A stretch of 64,000 nt of DNA from the NCBI GenBank assembly GCA_036927565.1, contig JAYESD010000001.1, forward strand, positions 44,266,064 through 44,330,063, given 5' to 3'. The DNA is from Tuctoria greenei (taxonomy: Eukaryota; Streptophyta; Magnoliopsida; Poales; Poaceae). Positions 20,881 through 32,871 of this stretch are shown here, piece by piece. The first letter of the stretch is position 1, and each line of letters begins with the position of its first letter. The position numbers and the translations under genes were made by a program. The notes under the pieces were generated by a model. That model was not told the DNA's origin and made no database searches. It worked only from the letters and a program-made list of their open reading frames with translations.

Positions 20881-22662
20881 TTGTGACAATCAGTTCCGGA
20901 AATGAACCAAGTGAACGCATATGTGTGCCCAGGATGTTCAACACACATACTCGAGTGCATTCACAAAAGGATATAAAGAAAATTACCATAAGACAAGATT
21001 AATTAACCACTTTTATTACAAATTCAAAATATTCTCGAATACAAACTCTAATGATTATTAATGACAAGTTCAACTAATGCAGCGGAATAACTAAATATGC
21101 AACTATGCAGCTAAGCAAAAGGTATAGCGCAGCTCCATGCAACACCACAGGCAAAGCTAACGGTAGGCACGGCCTAGAACTCCGCAGTATCATCTTTAAA
21201 CTCCCAATCCTGACCTGCAACTGTTGGGGAGGGGGGGGGGGTTGGAAGGGTGAGTACATGTCGTACTCAACAAGTGTGGAATGTATGACATGTAGCTGAT
21301 ACAAATGACAATATAATAATGGGCAAGTGCTAAAAGTACATTTAAACATTTGAAAAGCAATATATTATATGTATATGAAATAAACCCATCATAAGCCATG
21401 TAGTTATCATAATATCAGTCCATATTCCATATCAATCATCATATAGCAATATCCATATTCAATACCAGAATATAATTCATAACCATCCATAACCATAATA
21501 ACAACCATAACCATCCCAAATACCATCCCAATACCGAGTTCCCTCTAATCATGGAAGTTGTCCAGGTTCTCATAACCGGGAGCACGGCTATCATGATAGT
21601 TTTAATACTCTGCGGAGTTTGTACCACTTTACCCACGTGTTTGCGATTTCATCACCCGTCGGCGACTAAAGAAACCTCCCTTATGCCAATTACACTTCCT
21701 TTGGTGTATGGCCAAGAGATCACAAAATAGTCTTTACAAAAGGATCACTAGCCTATTTAGACCCCACTGAGGTTTCACCGGTGGTGATGTCTCCTACAGA
21801 GCACATCTTCAACCCAGGGCCCCCTCTTGAGCCATTCGAATCCCAGGGTAGTCCCACCAATCATCAACAAACCCAATCCGACTAGCCCTTCCCCGAGCAT
21901 CCACAATGGTCCAAATAGCACTAGCAAAGCCCTAATTAATCAGCTACGTTGCACCCATACCTGGCCTCGTGGTGGCACTGTAGTCCTGGCTTATTCTCGC
22001 ATGAACCGGTCTTTAGATCTAAAGCAAGCAAACCACCATAACATCCAACCCATCCACATACCAGGCTTGCTTAGACCACCCATTATCATATTACATTAAC
22101 CAGTTCATGTTAATCATAATCTCATAAATGCATCATTAATGTGTAGTATTGTTTTCCCATCCCAATTAATTAAGCAAAGTAAAAAGGTAAAAAGCCCATC
22201 CTGACTCTTTACCATGAATACCAGGTGACAAGGGTGGTTAAACAACGCTAATAAACTTCCTACCATAGGATTCCCATCAAACTGACACAAGCATGCAATT
22301 TTGCAAACAAAACATTTATTTTAAAACAGGATCAATATGCTTCAAGGACACTTGCCTTGCTCTTGGGATTGATTCAGGGCAAAGCCTTCAAACTCTTAGT
22401 GTTGGATATCCTCCACGGCACTCTCTAGCGCAAATTCGTCTAATCCGCACAATAAACATACAAGACAAGAAACAGAATCAAAGAGTGCACAAATATTACT
22501 CAATATGACATGATATGCATGATGGATGCAAATGCGAGGTAGAAATTGTTAATAGATAAATGATCAATATCTAGTTCTAATAGATTTTAATAAGTTTATA
22601 CATGTTTGTATTTGATTAGGTCTAATTTTAGAATTAATTCAACACAATTTAACTAGGAAAAC

Positions 22663-22694
22663 CGGACTAGTCCGCTAGGGACCGGACAAGTTCA
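22663..22694 (-). repeat. palindrome pair in the Del-a LTR
   Basis: CGGACTAGTCCG at 22663 and CGGACAAGTTCA at 22683, exactly 20 nt apart. Confidence 0.8.
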
Positions 22695-23050
22695 CACTTT
22701 GTGAGATCAGCAGATTAGGGTTTTCTAGACCGACATGAATTTGGAGATTAGGGGTCGAGTTCACATAAGGAGAAGAAAATAGAAGGTATACCAGGTGTTT
22801 ATGACTCCAATGAATCAAGGATCTTGGAGGTAACACTTGGATCTTGATGATCTAGGGTTGATGATGAACTTGGAGATGAATTGGTGATGCAGAACGAAAC
22901 TTGATGGAGATCTTGATCCTATTTTGTTTCCTCCTCTTCTTTTTCTTCCTTGGGATCTCCATCTCCCTCCTTGATGGCTTCTCTCCACGAACTAGGGTTT
23001 GGGTGGGGTGGAAAAGTGGCAAATAGATGTCAAGCCAAGGGGTGGGGTTG

Positions 23051-23058
23051 TTTATATA
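23051..23058 (-). promoter_or_regulatory. TATA box, Del-a LTR
   Basis: TATATAAA on the minus strand about 620 nt into the LTR. The Del-b counterpart near 49002 is degenerate. Confidence 0.55.
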
Positions 23059-23226
23059 GAGGTGGGGGCTAGGGTTAGATGGATTTCGAGTTTGAGAGGA
23101 GTAGAGGCCGATTTAGAGTCCCACATGGGCTCTAAAAGAGTTAGGCACGACGTACCTAGGCCCACTTAATGTAAAACCCAAGAAACAAGTCGTGAAACAA
23201 AAGATCAACTCGGAGTCTCGAAATAT

Positions 23227-23551
23227 TGGACAAGTCCAAAAAGGACTGGACTAGTCCAAAGTTGTCCAGAGAGAAATCGGACAACTCTGGTCAAAAATCA
23301 GACAAGTCTAACTTTAGTCAGATAGGAAAACGGAAAAGTCTGGTGGAACACCAGACTAGTCCGGACAAGTCCAGGGACTTAGCAAATTTTTAAGGATTCT
23401 TGGAACACCGGACTAGTCCACATAAGACCGTACAAGTCCGAAAGTGTCCAGAGGCAAAAACAGACTAGTCCGCAGCAAAAACGGACAAGTCTGATCGAGG
23501 TCAGAGAGAAATCGGACTACTCCGCACCAAAATCGGTCTAGTCCGCACTTT
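23227..23551 (-). repeat. palindrome array in the Del-a LTR (U3)
   Basis: Sites start at 23227 (TGGACAAGTCCA), 23247 (TGGACTAGTCCA), 23278 and 23299, giving 20 and 21 nt within pairs and 51-52 nt between pairs. Further diverged copies run to 23551. The array lies upstream of the TATA box, as in the SIRE LTRs. Confidence 0.8.
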
Positions 23552-23676
23552 CCATAATTTTAAGTGCGGTTTTGTTCCAAATCAATTTTAAACTCATTCT
23601 TCTTTATGTGGATTAATGTTAAACATGTATATGAATGTATGTATGGCATGATGCATGAAAATGAGGGTGTTACAAT

Positions 23677-24048
23677 TTTTCAATTGGTTCTTACCATGAT
23701 TTTGCTGATTTTGATGTCGTTCCTATGGATGCTTGTTCTCTTTTATTGGGTCGTCCTTGGGAATTTGATACAGATGCTATTCATTATGATAGAACTAATA
23801 AATATACTCTCATGCATAAGGGAAAGAAAATCACTTTGCTCCCCATGACTCCTACTGAAATTGTGCATTTTGAGAAGAGTAAAATTTGTGATGGCAAAGC
23901 AACAAAACTAGAATCTAAAAATCAGCAAGTCCTTAAGTTAAAATCACCATCGTTGCTCGCAACTAAATCTGACCTTGCTGATTTATTCGATGCTAAGGGG
24001 ATGTGCTATGATTTAGTATGCAAAGAAGCCATGTTTTCACTTCATTAA
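23677..24048 (+). pseudogene. protease C-terminus, CRM-like element
   Basis: The frame from 23677 reads FSIGSYHDF ... VPMDACSLLLGRPWEFD, the Gly-Arg-Pro block that follows the retropepsin core, then KKITLLPMTP. The catalytic Asp loop is on the missing side of the Del-a insertion. The frame stops at TAA 24046-24048. Confidence 0.75.
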
Positions 24049-25500
24049 TTGTCTATTGCATTGGCCCCTGCTGTTGCTAACCTTTTGCAGGAGTTTGAGG
24101 ATGTGTTTCCCTCTGAGATACCCCCTGGTTTACGACCGATCAGAGGCATTGAACACAAGATCGATTACATTCCAGGAGCAAGTTTGCCAAATCATGCAGC
24201 ATATAGAGAATCCAGAGGAAACTAAGGAAATTCAGCGACAAGTCCAAGATCTTTTGGACCGCGGGTACATTCGTGAAAGCCTAAGCCCTTGTTCCATCCT
24301 GTTCTTTTGGTTCCTAAGAAAGATGGTAGTTGGCGCATTTGTGTTGATTGTCGAGTAATTAATAACATCGCCATTCGATATTGTTATCCTATTCCTCGTT
24401 TAGATGACATGCTCGATGAATTGAGTGGTGCTATCATCTTCACAAAAATTGACTTGCGTAGTAGTTACCACTAAATTAGAATGGCACTAGGAGATGAATG
24501 GAAAACTGCATTTAAAACCAAGTTTGGACTTTATGAGTGGTTAGTCATGCCTTTTGTGTTAACTAATGCACCCAACACCTTTATGCGATTAATGAACGAG
24601 GTTGTACGTGCTTTCATTGGACAATTTGTGGTGGTTTACTTCAATGATATCCTCATTTACAGCAAGTCATATGATGAACATCTTGATCATTTACGTGTTG
24701 TTTTTACTGTTTTGAGAGATGCACATTTGTTTGGTAACCTCGAAAAGTGCGTCTTTTGCACCAATGGAGTCTCGTTTCTTGGCTATGTCGTTTCCTCGCA
24801 GGGAATTAAGATGGATGAGGAAAAAATTGAAGCAATCACCAGCTGGCCAGGCCCAACAACCGTCACGCAGGTTCGTAGTTTTCTAGGTCTTGCAGGTTTT
24901 TATCGGTGTTTTGTGCGGGATTTCAGCACCATTGCAGCACCTCTACATGAGCTAACGAAGAAGGGAGTGCCGTTTCGATGGGGCGAACAGCAGCAACAAG
25001 CTTTTGATGCTCTCAAATCGAATCTTACACAAGTACAATTGCTACAACTTCTTGATTTTTTCAAGACCTTTGAGCTAGAATGTGATGCAAGCGGCATTGG
25101 TATTGGAGGCGTTCTCATACAAGGAGGTAAACCCGTTGCTTTCTTTAGTGAAAAACTTCATGGATCTTCTTTGAATTATTCCACTTATGATAAGGAATTG
25201 TATGCCTTAGTGCAAATTACAAACTTGGCAACATTATCTTTGGTCTAAGGAGTTTGTCATACATTCCGAACATGAATCATTGAAGTATCTTAAGTGTCAA
25301 ACCAATCTGAATAAACGACATGCTAAATGGATTGAGTTCATAGAGTCGTTTTCATACATCATTAAGCATAAGAAAGGGAAGTAAAATGTCATTGTCGATG
25401 CATTATCTAGGCGTTATACCATGCTGTCCCAACTTGGTCATAAAATCTTTGGTTTGGAAACAATAAAAGCATTATATCCTACAGATTTGGACTTCAAAGA
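24049..25500 (+). pseudogene. reverse transcriptase and RNase H, CRM-like element (YFND box)
   Basis: Pieces in three phases: FEDVFPSEIPPG, then a frameshift near 24205, then VLLVPKKDGSWRICVDCR and FTKIDLRSSYH with TAA at 24472-24474, then MPFVLTNAPNTFMRLMNEV. The catalytic box reads VVYFNDILIY: the first Asp of the pair is Asn (codon 24643-24645), so the polymerase is probably dead. RNase H follows with FELECDASGIGIGGVLIQ and STYDKELYALV, then frameshifts. KHKKGK and ALSRRYTML mark its end. Confidence 0.82.
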
Positions 25501-26704
25501 TGCTTTTGAAAATTGTATATAAGGAAGAACTTGGAATAAATATGTGCTGCGAGAGGGTCTCCTCTATCATGCTAACAAGCTATGCGTTCCAGCTAGCTCT
25601 GTTCGTCTATTACTTTTGCAGGAAGCACATGGAGGAGGTTTGATGGGACATTTTGGAGTGAATAAAACTGAAGACGTGCTGTCCACACACTTCTTTTTGC
25701 CAAAGATGAGGCGTGATGTCGAGCGCTACGTGTCACGATGTACTACTTGCAATAAAGCTAAGTCTCACCTTAATCCACATGGTCTTTATATGTCACTTCC
25801 TGTTCCTAGTGTACCTTGGAAGGATATTTCTATGGACTTTGTTTTGGGATTGCCTAGGACTAAGAGGGGGAGGGATAGTATTTTTGTAGTTGTTGATCGT
25901 TTCTCCAAAATGGCACACTTTGTACCTTGTCATAAGAATGATAATGCCTCACACATTGCTGATTTATTTATGGTGGAAATTGTTCGTTTATATGGTGTGC
26001 TAGATACCATTGTTTCTGATCGTGATGCAAAATTTTTAAGTCATCTTTGGAGAACTTAGTGGTATAAATTGGGAACCAAGTTGTTGTTTTCAACTACATG
26101 TCACCCACAAATGAATGGACAAACCGAGGTAGTTAATCGTACTTTATCCACTATGTTGCAGACTGTCTTGAAAACAAATTTGAAGTTATGGGAGGAGTGT
26201 TTACCACATATACAATTTTCTTACAATAGATCCGTTCACTCCACGACAAATGTAAGTCCATTTCAGGTAGTGTATGGTTATAATCCCCGTGCTCCTATTG
26301 ATTTACTACCTTTGCCTCCTTCTAAAACTATAAATTTGGATGCTACACAACGATCTGAATTCATTCTTAAGATGCATGAAACTACAAAGAACAATATTGA
26401 AAAGATGAATGAGAAGTATAGGGTTGCAGGTAGTAAAGGTAAAAAGGAAGTAAAACTTGAACCGGGTGATTTGGTGTGGTTACATTTGAAAAAAGAGTGA
26501 TTCCCTGACTTGAGAAAATCTAAACTTATGCCACGAGTTGTTTTTCCTTTTAAGATTGTTGAAAAGATTAATGATAATGCATATAAGCTTGAATTGCCTC
26601 CCGATTTTGGGGTTAGTCCTACATTTAACATTTCAAATTTGCGACCATACTTGGGAGAAGAAGATGAACTTGAGTCGAGGACGACTCCAATTCAAGAGGG
26701 GGGG
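25501..26704 (+). pseudogene. integrase, CRM-like element
   Basis: The zinc-binding domain (HFGVNKTEDVLSTHF ... CTTCNKAKS) is followed by a core with its acidic triad intact: D in SMDFVLGL, D in IVSDRDAKF and E in GQTEVVNRT. TAG at 26057-26059 and TGA at 26498-26500 interrupt it. The C-terminal part (LEPGDLVWLHL, SPTFNISNLRPYLGEEDE) leads to TGA at 26705-26707 at the LTR border. Frames continue inside the LTR to about 27000 (CDDLIVIRNNGED). Confidence 0.82.
26694..26704 (+). promoter_or_regulatory. polypurine tract, CRM-like element
   Basis: AAGAGGGGGGG immediately before the LTR start TGATGAG. Confidence 0.75.
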
Positions 26705-27565
26705 TGATGAGTACATCACAACAACGTAGACGCACATTGAACTGCAAGGACCAATCACAAGAGCTCGAGCACGGTTAATAAATTAGCAGGTGAATTCGTT
26801 CCTAACTTCCTTTGCATGTGAGTTTGAGAATAGATTTCTATGTGATGATTTAATCGTTATTAGGAACAATGGAGAAGATGAAAAAGAGAAGGGAAGAGGC
26901 CTTGGGAACATGGAGAACCTGCTGGGACGTCCACAAGTTGATGGAATCAGTTTACAACTCCGACTTGAGTTCAACTCGGAGTCCAGGAGCAGTCCAGCTT
27001 AATACGGACGCCCAGGATGAATACGGACTCTGTTTTTGACGTTCCACATATGCACGGAAAGAGGAGAAGATAAACTTTCTAATGGTTCTGGTCCCACGTC
27101 TAAATTCCTTCGAAGTCTTTGGGAATAGTCGAAACAATTAGAGTCCAGATTTCTATCCGGTGCTGCACCACCGAATCGGGCCTTTGGGCCTTGTATCTTG
27201 TATGAGTCCATTAGGGGCGCGTCTAATTGTGTTTTGGCTGAACCCTAGCCTTTAAATACTGCAACCGCCAGTCATATTCGGTGAGTTTTGCTTAGAATAA
27301 CATTTTTGCCGTTCTACGGTTTGGAGACCCCAACTTCTCAATTTCAGATCGTGTCTTCTACGTTCTTGCTTGTGTTCTCTATTCACTTGCAGGGATTAGC
27401 CTTCTTGGAGAGGTCAAGCATGTGCCGCACAGTTGATAACCAACAGAGCAGTGGTGTAGTGCTTGCAGGGGTATTCGAACTGCTCGAGTGCCGCGGATCA
27501 TCAACGTCGAGTTCTCCACCCCAATCGACGTACCTTTCGGAAGATTGGGCCTAAACCCACTCATC
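26705..27565 (+). repeat. 3' LTR of the CRM-like element (861 bp)
   Basis: Terminal inverted repeats TGATGAGT/ACTCATCA. The first 300 bp holds leftover pol coding sequence (26790-27002). TTTAAATA at 27251-27258 may be the TATA box. Confidence 0.8.
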
Positions 27566-27756
27566 AATTGCTCACATATTGGGAGAACTTAAATTCTGCA
27601 AATAACTCATAGAAATCAAGTTTTTAGTCTTTCACCCTGTGCTGAGCGGACTAGTCCGGCCCTGTCCAGACAAGTCTGGCCTCAGGAGTTTAATCTCGTT
27701 TGATTAAGTCACTTCATGTTTTATTGCCTATTCACCCCCCCTCTAGGCGACTTTCA
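27566..27756 (+). repeat. 5' LTR of SIRE-b, 3' end only
   Basis: It matches 48543-48730. It ends with the hairpin GCCTA (27726-27730) / TAGGC (27744-27748) around a C-rich loop, then GACTTTCA. Two diverged palindrome sites lie near 27649 and 27669. Confidence 0.88.
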
Positions 27757-27770
27757 ATTGGTATCAGAGT
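27757..27770 (+). promoter_or_regulatory. primer-binding site of SIRE-b (tRNA-Met type)
   Basis: ATTGGTATCAGAGT directly after the LTR. One base at the end differs from the usual TGGTATCAGAGC. Confidence 0.8.
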
Positions 27771-27808
27771 CGGCTTCTCCACCAAGAGTCTAACAACTCG
27801 AAGAAGTA

Positions 27809-29489
27809 ATGTTCGGAAGGGGTGACAACGAGATTCCGGTGATTGTTGATGACACCAAGACGAAGAACGTCGATGTTCTTCAAGATGATCCAAATGACGA
27901 CGAAGAAGTTCGTATGCTCAAGGTACGGCTTTGGTAAAACCTCAATGTGCCCAAGAAGGATATCAAACCAATTACTCCGATCAATGTCGACAATGGAAGT
28001 AGTTCACAAGACTACTCTCGGTATCCTTACAACTATGAGCAACTTACCACAAGCAATCACTATTTATCAATCCCCATTGGCAAACCTCCTCAGTTTGGTG
28101 GAAATTATTACTCTATGTGGAAGCATAATATGAAGATGCATCTCATTTCCTTAAACCCTAGTTTGTGTCAAATTGTTATGACAGGTGTACATCTTCCCAA
28201 GAATGAGGAAGACATCACTCCGGAGCAAGTTGTCCTCCTCCATCGCAATTCTCAAGCCATTGGAGTGATTACCTCCTCATTGACTCGACAGGAGTTCAAT
28301 CGCATTGAATGGTTGGAGGTTGCCAAGGAGATATGGGACACCCTCAAGACGGCACATGAGGGCAACTGTGTCATTAGGAAGGCGAAAATCAACAGCATCG
28401 AAGGAGAGCTTAGGAGGTTCACCATCATGGATGGTGAGTCCCCCCAAGACATGTACGACTGCCTCAAAACTCTCATAAACAAGAGTCAGTCTTATGGAGC
28501 ACCTAGTGGACCGACCATGAGGTGGTAAAGAGGATGATTCAAGCATTCATGCCTCGAAACGTCACTCTTTTCTCACTAATTCGTGAGAGTCCGGTTTTTC
28601 ACATGACGGCTCACGAAGAAGTGCTTGAGAGAATTATCAACCATGAGATGATGGAGCAAGAAGCTATGTTCTACAATGATCTACAAAACCTCTCCTCTTC
28701 CAAGGAAAGGGATGTTGCATTCGAGGCAACATCCTCAAGATCACAAGAAAAGGAAGAGAGTGATGAAGAGAGCCCCGACACCGATGAAGAAGAGGCACTC
28801 TTCATCAACAACTTCAAGAGGATGTTTAGAAGAAGGAGGGGGAGCTACCAAAATGAAAGGAAGAGCAAAGACAAGCCCAAGACAAGATCAAAGAGGGTTT
28901 TCTACAATTGTGGGGAGTATGGCCACTTCATTGTGGATTGCCCACATGAAGAAAACAAGAAGAAGAAGGAGGGCAAGTCCAACGAGAAGAAGTATTTCAA
29001 GAAGAAGAAGCAATCCGAACACGGCCACCTTGGAAAGGAGTGGGATTCAAATGAGGAATCATCTTCCGATGAAGAAGAGAAGATATCATCCATTGCTATG
29101 AAGAAGACAACTATGGAGAACAAACTCTTCCCCAACTTAGAGAAGTCAATACCAACTTGCCTCATGGCCAAGGAGGGAAGAAAGAAGGTAAAATCTAAAT
29201 CCTCCTCTTCCATTTCCTCACATGATGACTTTGATAGTAGTAGTGAAAATGAACACATGCTTAAGGACATGAGTAAAAGTACTTGAAAAGATCGAGGTTG
29301 TTGATGGAGGAGATATTTGAGAAGGAAGAGCTTATCAACCGTCAAGAGGACATGCTCATCCAACAAAAGGAGAGATGTCAAGAGGTTGAGGAGCTCTTGG
29401 AGCTTGAAAGAGAAAGAATCAAGGCGCTTGAGTGTGAACTAGCTTTGAGCAAGGAAACTTGCTCAAACCTTGAGAACACTACAATTGTG
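27809..29489 (+). pseudogene. gag of SIRE-b, part 1 (split by Cop-a)
   Basis: ATG at 27809 opens the frame. TAA at 27935-27937 interrupts it, and 27947-28528 carries the capsid domain (PPQFGGNYYSMWKHNMKMHL, EIWDTLKTAHEG). A frameshift near 28515 leads to 28522-29286, with acidic stretches and a CCHC knuckle missing its first Cys (VFYNCGEYGHFIVDC; Phe codon 28900-28902). Another shift leads to a coiled coil (29283-29489), cut by Cop-a at the duplicated TTGTG. It continues at 38705 (VLKDELVSLTQANN). It would form the particle shell. Confidence 0.85.
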
Positions 29490-31063
29490 TGTGAGACCTA
29501 TGTGTGCTGAATACATTGGCTATGGCGATAAAAGTTTTGAATACTACCAAAACACCTTTATCATCAAGGTACGACGATAGGTACGACTTGTGTTGGTTAG
29601 CTCCGGCATAGTCCGACATAAGGTCCAACCTTCTTTGGCTAGGTCTGACTTCTTTGTCTAGGTCCGACTAGATTTGGTAAGATCCAGTTCAAGGTTCGGT
29701 TAGCTTTGGCAAGGATCGAGGCTTTATCGCAGTGGTTCTGCTTTTATCTTGCAATGATTCGTACTTGCTTTACATTGATGGAAAGATTGCTTAGTATTCA
29801 TTTGCTAAGTTTTTGATATGTTTTTGTGGTTATGGTTGATATCATTTTGCTATGTTTTGCAACATGCTTATGTGAGGTGCTCACATAATATGTTGTAGTT
29901 TCGGAACTAACGTGAGTCAAGTCGAGGACTTGTGCTCAAAAGTATTGGTTGTTTATTCATGTGCATGTGTTGCTTGAGTTCAAGACATGACTGGTGACGG
30001 GATCCATTGAACTAGTCTAAGGGAGAAGATGAGGTTCAACAACCAAGTTCGGGAGGAATTGTGGTTGATCGGGAGGTCGCGCAACATGTTTGAAAATCAA
30101 GAACAATGCATATGAAGGTATCGTGGATGTCATTGGAAGATGTTTGCACATGTGCAAGGAGTGCACGTATGTGACTACATGGTTCGGAGGCGTGATGAAG
30201 AGATGTGGACATAAAGAATTGGTCGGAAAGGTCCAACCTACTAGGTTATGGACTTAGGCTGCGGCTGAGTCAGTTTTGACTCAAATATGGAAAGTTTTGA
30301 GTTGGTTATGATAGGATTTCGTGTGGGTCCCGAATTTGAGTTGTTTTAGGAATGTGTGATATGTTCCTAAGGTGTTTGGAAGTCTTAAGATTGCTTCTAT
30401 CTGCGTATAGAAGAATCCTAAGCAGTTATGGAAAGTTTCGATTCGTGATTTGAGTAGGATTAGAGTCCTAGTTGAGTTTGGATTGGCCTAAGGGCTGGTT
30501 ATATAAGCAAGGGAGGCCAGAGCTCGTGGTGCACGACATTGGGGCTGTTCCTCTTAGGGTTTGATCAATAAATATCATAGTAAAGGAACTTTTGTGCCTT
30601 GTTCGTCCGACTTGTTCTAGACAAGTTTTTCTCGTCGAGTTTTCTGCACAGCACTACCTTTCTTTTGTGGTTTTATCATAACTCGAGTTTTATAGAACCA
30701 ATTGATGTGATTATTTTGTATTGTCTTCAAAACTTGATTATATATCATCTGTCAAAATTTCACGGTCATTAGATTTGTGGTTTCTGATCTACACGAGTTT
30801 CTTTGCAGCGTTCTAGGACTGTAACTTGAGTTTCTCTCGATGGATTTGAGTGATTCTTGTTGTGTCGTCTTCGTTACTTGATTCTCTCTGATATATATCA
30901 CTTTTTTCATGGTGAAACACGTTTATATTAGTCTCACACACGATTTTTTTAACGGATCGTTTTTCTGTCGAGTGGTGTTTTCGTTGCTTCAGCTAAAAAG
31001 TTTTAATCTACCATTCACCCCCCCCCCCCTCTGGTAGCTTTACACATGCTCTTCGATCCTACA
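29490..31063 (+). repeat. 5' LTR of Cop-a (1574 bp)
   Basis: It starts TGTGAGACCTATGTG and ends CGATCCTACA. Near the start is a cluster of GGTCCGAC/GCTCCGGC-like words (29568-29720). A TATA box is at 30500-30507. Near the end is a hairpin, CTACCA (31008-31013) / TGGTAG (31032-31037), around a long C run. Confidence 0.92.
30500..30507 (+). promoter_or_regulatory. TATA box, Cop-a 5' LTR
   Basis: TATATAAG about 1010 nt into the LTR. Conserved at 38093, 45485 and (minus) 56932 in the other family LTRs. Confidence 0.65.
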
Positions 31064-31077
31064 ACTGGTATCAGAGC
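31064..31077 (+). promoter_or_regulatory. primer-binding site of Cop-a (tRNA-Met type)
   Basis: ACTGGTATCAGAGC right after the LTR. Confidence 0.85.
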
Positions 31078-31125
31078 CACGGTGCTCTAATCTTTATGAT
31101 TTTCACATGTTTTTGACTAATCATC

Positions 31126-32871
31126 ATGGAGAAATACTCCGTCAAACCTTGTGTGTTTAGTGGTATTGATTTTCTTCTTTGGAAGGCACGTGTGGAAGCT
31201 TTCATCCAGACACAAGGCTTCGCAATATGGGAGAAGGTATACAAGCCTAACGAAGTTCCGTCAAATGATCAAGTTACAGCTACAAATCTGAGAGATGTCG
31301 ACAACAACAACAAGGCTCGAAACTTGATCATACAAGGATTAACTCAAAGCGACTTCGACCGTGTTGCACACCTCCGATCTGCATATGATGTGTGGAAAGC
31401 ACTTTGTGACTACCACGAAGGATCCAACACGATCATGGAGGTAAGGCAAGACATGTTCAAGAAAGAATACATGCGCTTCGAGATGCAACCGAGTGAGTCT
31501 ATTGATGACCTTTTTGCTCGCTTTAATAAAATTCTCAGCAACTTGCATAGTGTCAATGTTAATTTTTCAGATGCTGAAAATGCTAGGCAATTGTTAAGTG
31601 CATTAGATATGTCAATTTGAGAGATGAAAGTCACATCTATTCGTGAATCTACTGTCATGAGTATACTTACTTTAAATGTGCTATATTCCAAGTTAAAAAC
31701 TCATGAAATTGACATAATATCACGTAAGAACCCCAACAAGTATATTGCTTTTGTTTCTCAACGTGACATGCCTAGCTCCGGTCAATCTTTATCTTGTGGT
31801 ACACTTGCTTTGTTGTCCTCTCTAACCCTTGAACAGATTGAGGAATTTCCAGAAGAGGGGTTAGCACTCACCTCTACTAGATTCTCAAAAGCATTGCAGA
31901 ATGTGAGAACTAGAAGGAGAGGAAGCTCCGGACCTCAGCGTTGTTTTGAATGTGGTAAGACAGGACACTTTTGTACAGAATGCCGTAATCCTTCATGTCC
32001 TTCTACCCATGAGGAAAAGAAGAACAAGGTCAAGACCACCTCTGGAAACTCCAACAAGAAAAAGAAGGGTACTATAGGACGCAAGATGATAATCAGCTTC
32101 ATCACCGCACTTCAAGAACTTGGCTCAAGCGATGTGGACATTGGAAGTAATGAAGATGAAGATGATTTGGCAAAATTGTGCTTCATGGCGGGCAAATCAA
32201 GATCAAGTATGGAGGATGCAGAACACAACAATGACAATGAAGAGGTATATCCTACTTGCAAAGAAATGTGTGATGCTATTTCTCGTGCCACTATTATAGT
32301 TAAGAAAAAAGGACAAAAAGCTTAGGGATAGTACTGCTAAAATTGAATCACTAGAATCTGAAATCAACCGTTTAAAAACTTTGATTCCTAGTGGTGATGC
32401 ATGTCCCTCATGTGATTTAATACATGAACAGTTGTCCTCATTAAGAAGTGCGCACACCTCCACACTTGATAAACTTGAGTTAGAAATTGAAAAGAATAGA
32501 GAGCTTGCTGCGCTTAATGATAAAAACTTGAAAGATGCTAGCTGTTCTACAATTGATTTGCATTGTTCTACTTGTGATGATCTTGATAAGAAACTACAAG
32601 ATGCTATGATAGGAACATGCAATCTGCTATAATGAGTCGAAAACATGGAAAGGTTACTCCCAAACCTACTGTTTTTTGTGCTACGCATGTAACATCTCAT
32701 AGGACAATAGTTTGGTACAAAAATCCTCAATCTTTGGCTCATAAACATGTTGTTTTATCTCAGCTTTTGCGTGTTATTCCTGCTGGATGTCGTGTGACTC
32801 AGTACTGGATTCCTAAATGCCTTTTGACTAACCCCAGTATTGAGTCATCGATGTATTGTGCATCTATGTAG
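31126..32871 (+). pseudogene. gag of Cop-a
   Basis: ATG at 31126 (MEKYSVKPCVFSGID) begins a UBN2-like Copia capsid domain (YDVWKALCDYHEGS). TGA at 31618-31620 stands where Cop-b has Trp. A CCHC knuckle, CFECGKTGHFCTEC, is followed by basic and acidic tracts. An extra A in the run at 32305-32310 shifts the frame into a coiled coil (32381-32632). Compared with Cop-b, about 0.5 kb is deleted near 32620, removing a second CCHC knuckle. The final part (QYWIPKCLLTNPSIESSMYCASM) is shared with Cop-b and ends at TAG. Confidence 0.85.

Larger units (their letters stand above)
16148..23674 (-). mobile_element. Del-a: chromodomain Gypsy element (Del/Tekay type), 5' part
   Basis: On the minus strand: 5' LTR 20882-23674, primer site, gag, protease, RT, RNase H and integrase with chromodomain, cut at 16148 by SIRE-a. 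Long LTRs (2.8 kb), a Met-tRNA primer site and a C-terminal chromodomain fit the Del/Tekay chromovirus lineage. It is inserted in the CRM-like element. ATTTT at 23675-23679 is the expected target-duplication half. Del-b (48731-64000) is a relative. Confidence 0.88.
20882..23674 (-). repeat. 5' LTR of Del-a (2793 bp)
   Basis: In plus coordinates it starts TGTGACAATCAG and ends GAGGGTGTTACA. The right third matches 48731-49527 in Del-b. A TATA box lies at 23051-23058. Palindrome sites occur at 22663-22694 and 23227-23551. A ten-or-more G run lies at 21231-21241, and a CCATAA-rich simple repeat at 21475-21530. ORFs inside (for example 21827-22099) have no recognisable content. Confidence 0.88.
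23675..27565 (+). mobile_element. CRM-like chromovirus, 3' part
   Basis: On the plus strand: end of protease, RT, RNase H, integrase, polypurine tract and 3' LTR (26705-27565). The 5' part was separated by Del-a and lies left of the window. The LTR begins TGATGAGTACATC and ends ACTCATCA, a perfect 8-bp terminal inverted repeat. The LTR start and pol sequence (GIGGVLIQGGKPVAFFSEKL, HPQMNGQTEVVNRTLS) resemble CRM-group elements, in which pol continues into the 3' LTR. It is inserted in the SIRE-b 5' LTR. ATTGC at 27566-27570 is the expected duplication half. Confidence 0.75.

Noticed and set aside
21226..21242. Long G run as a functional element such as a quadruplex
   Set aside because: A single homopolymer in an LTR is most simply slippage and is also error-prone in assemblies.
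22659..23551. Del-a LTR palindromes as evidence that a SIRE element inserted in the Del LTR
   Set aside because: No SIRE LTR ends, TATA context or terminal CTCTAGG motif occur there; only the array is shared, and Del-b has it at the same place.
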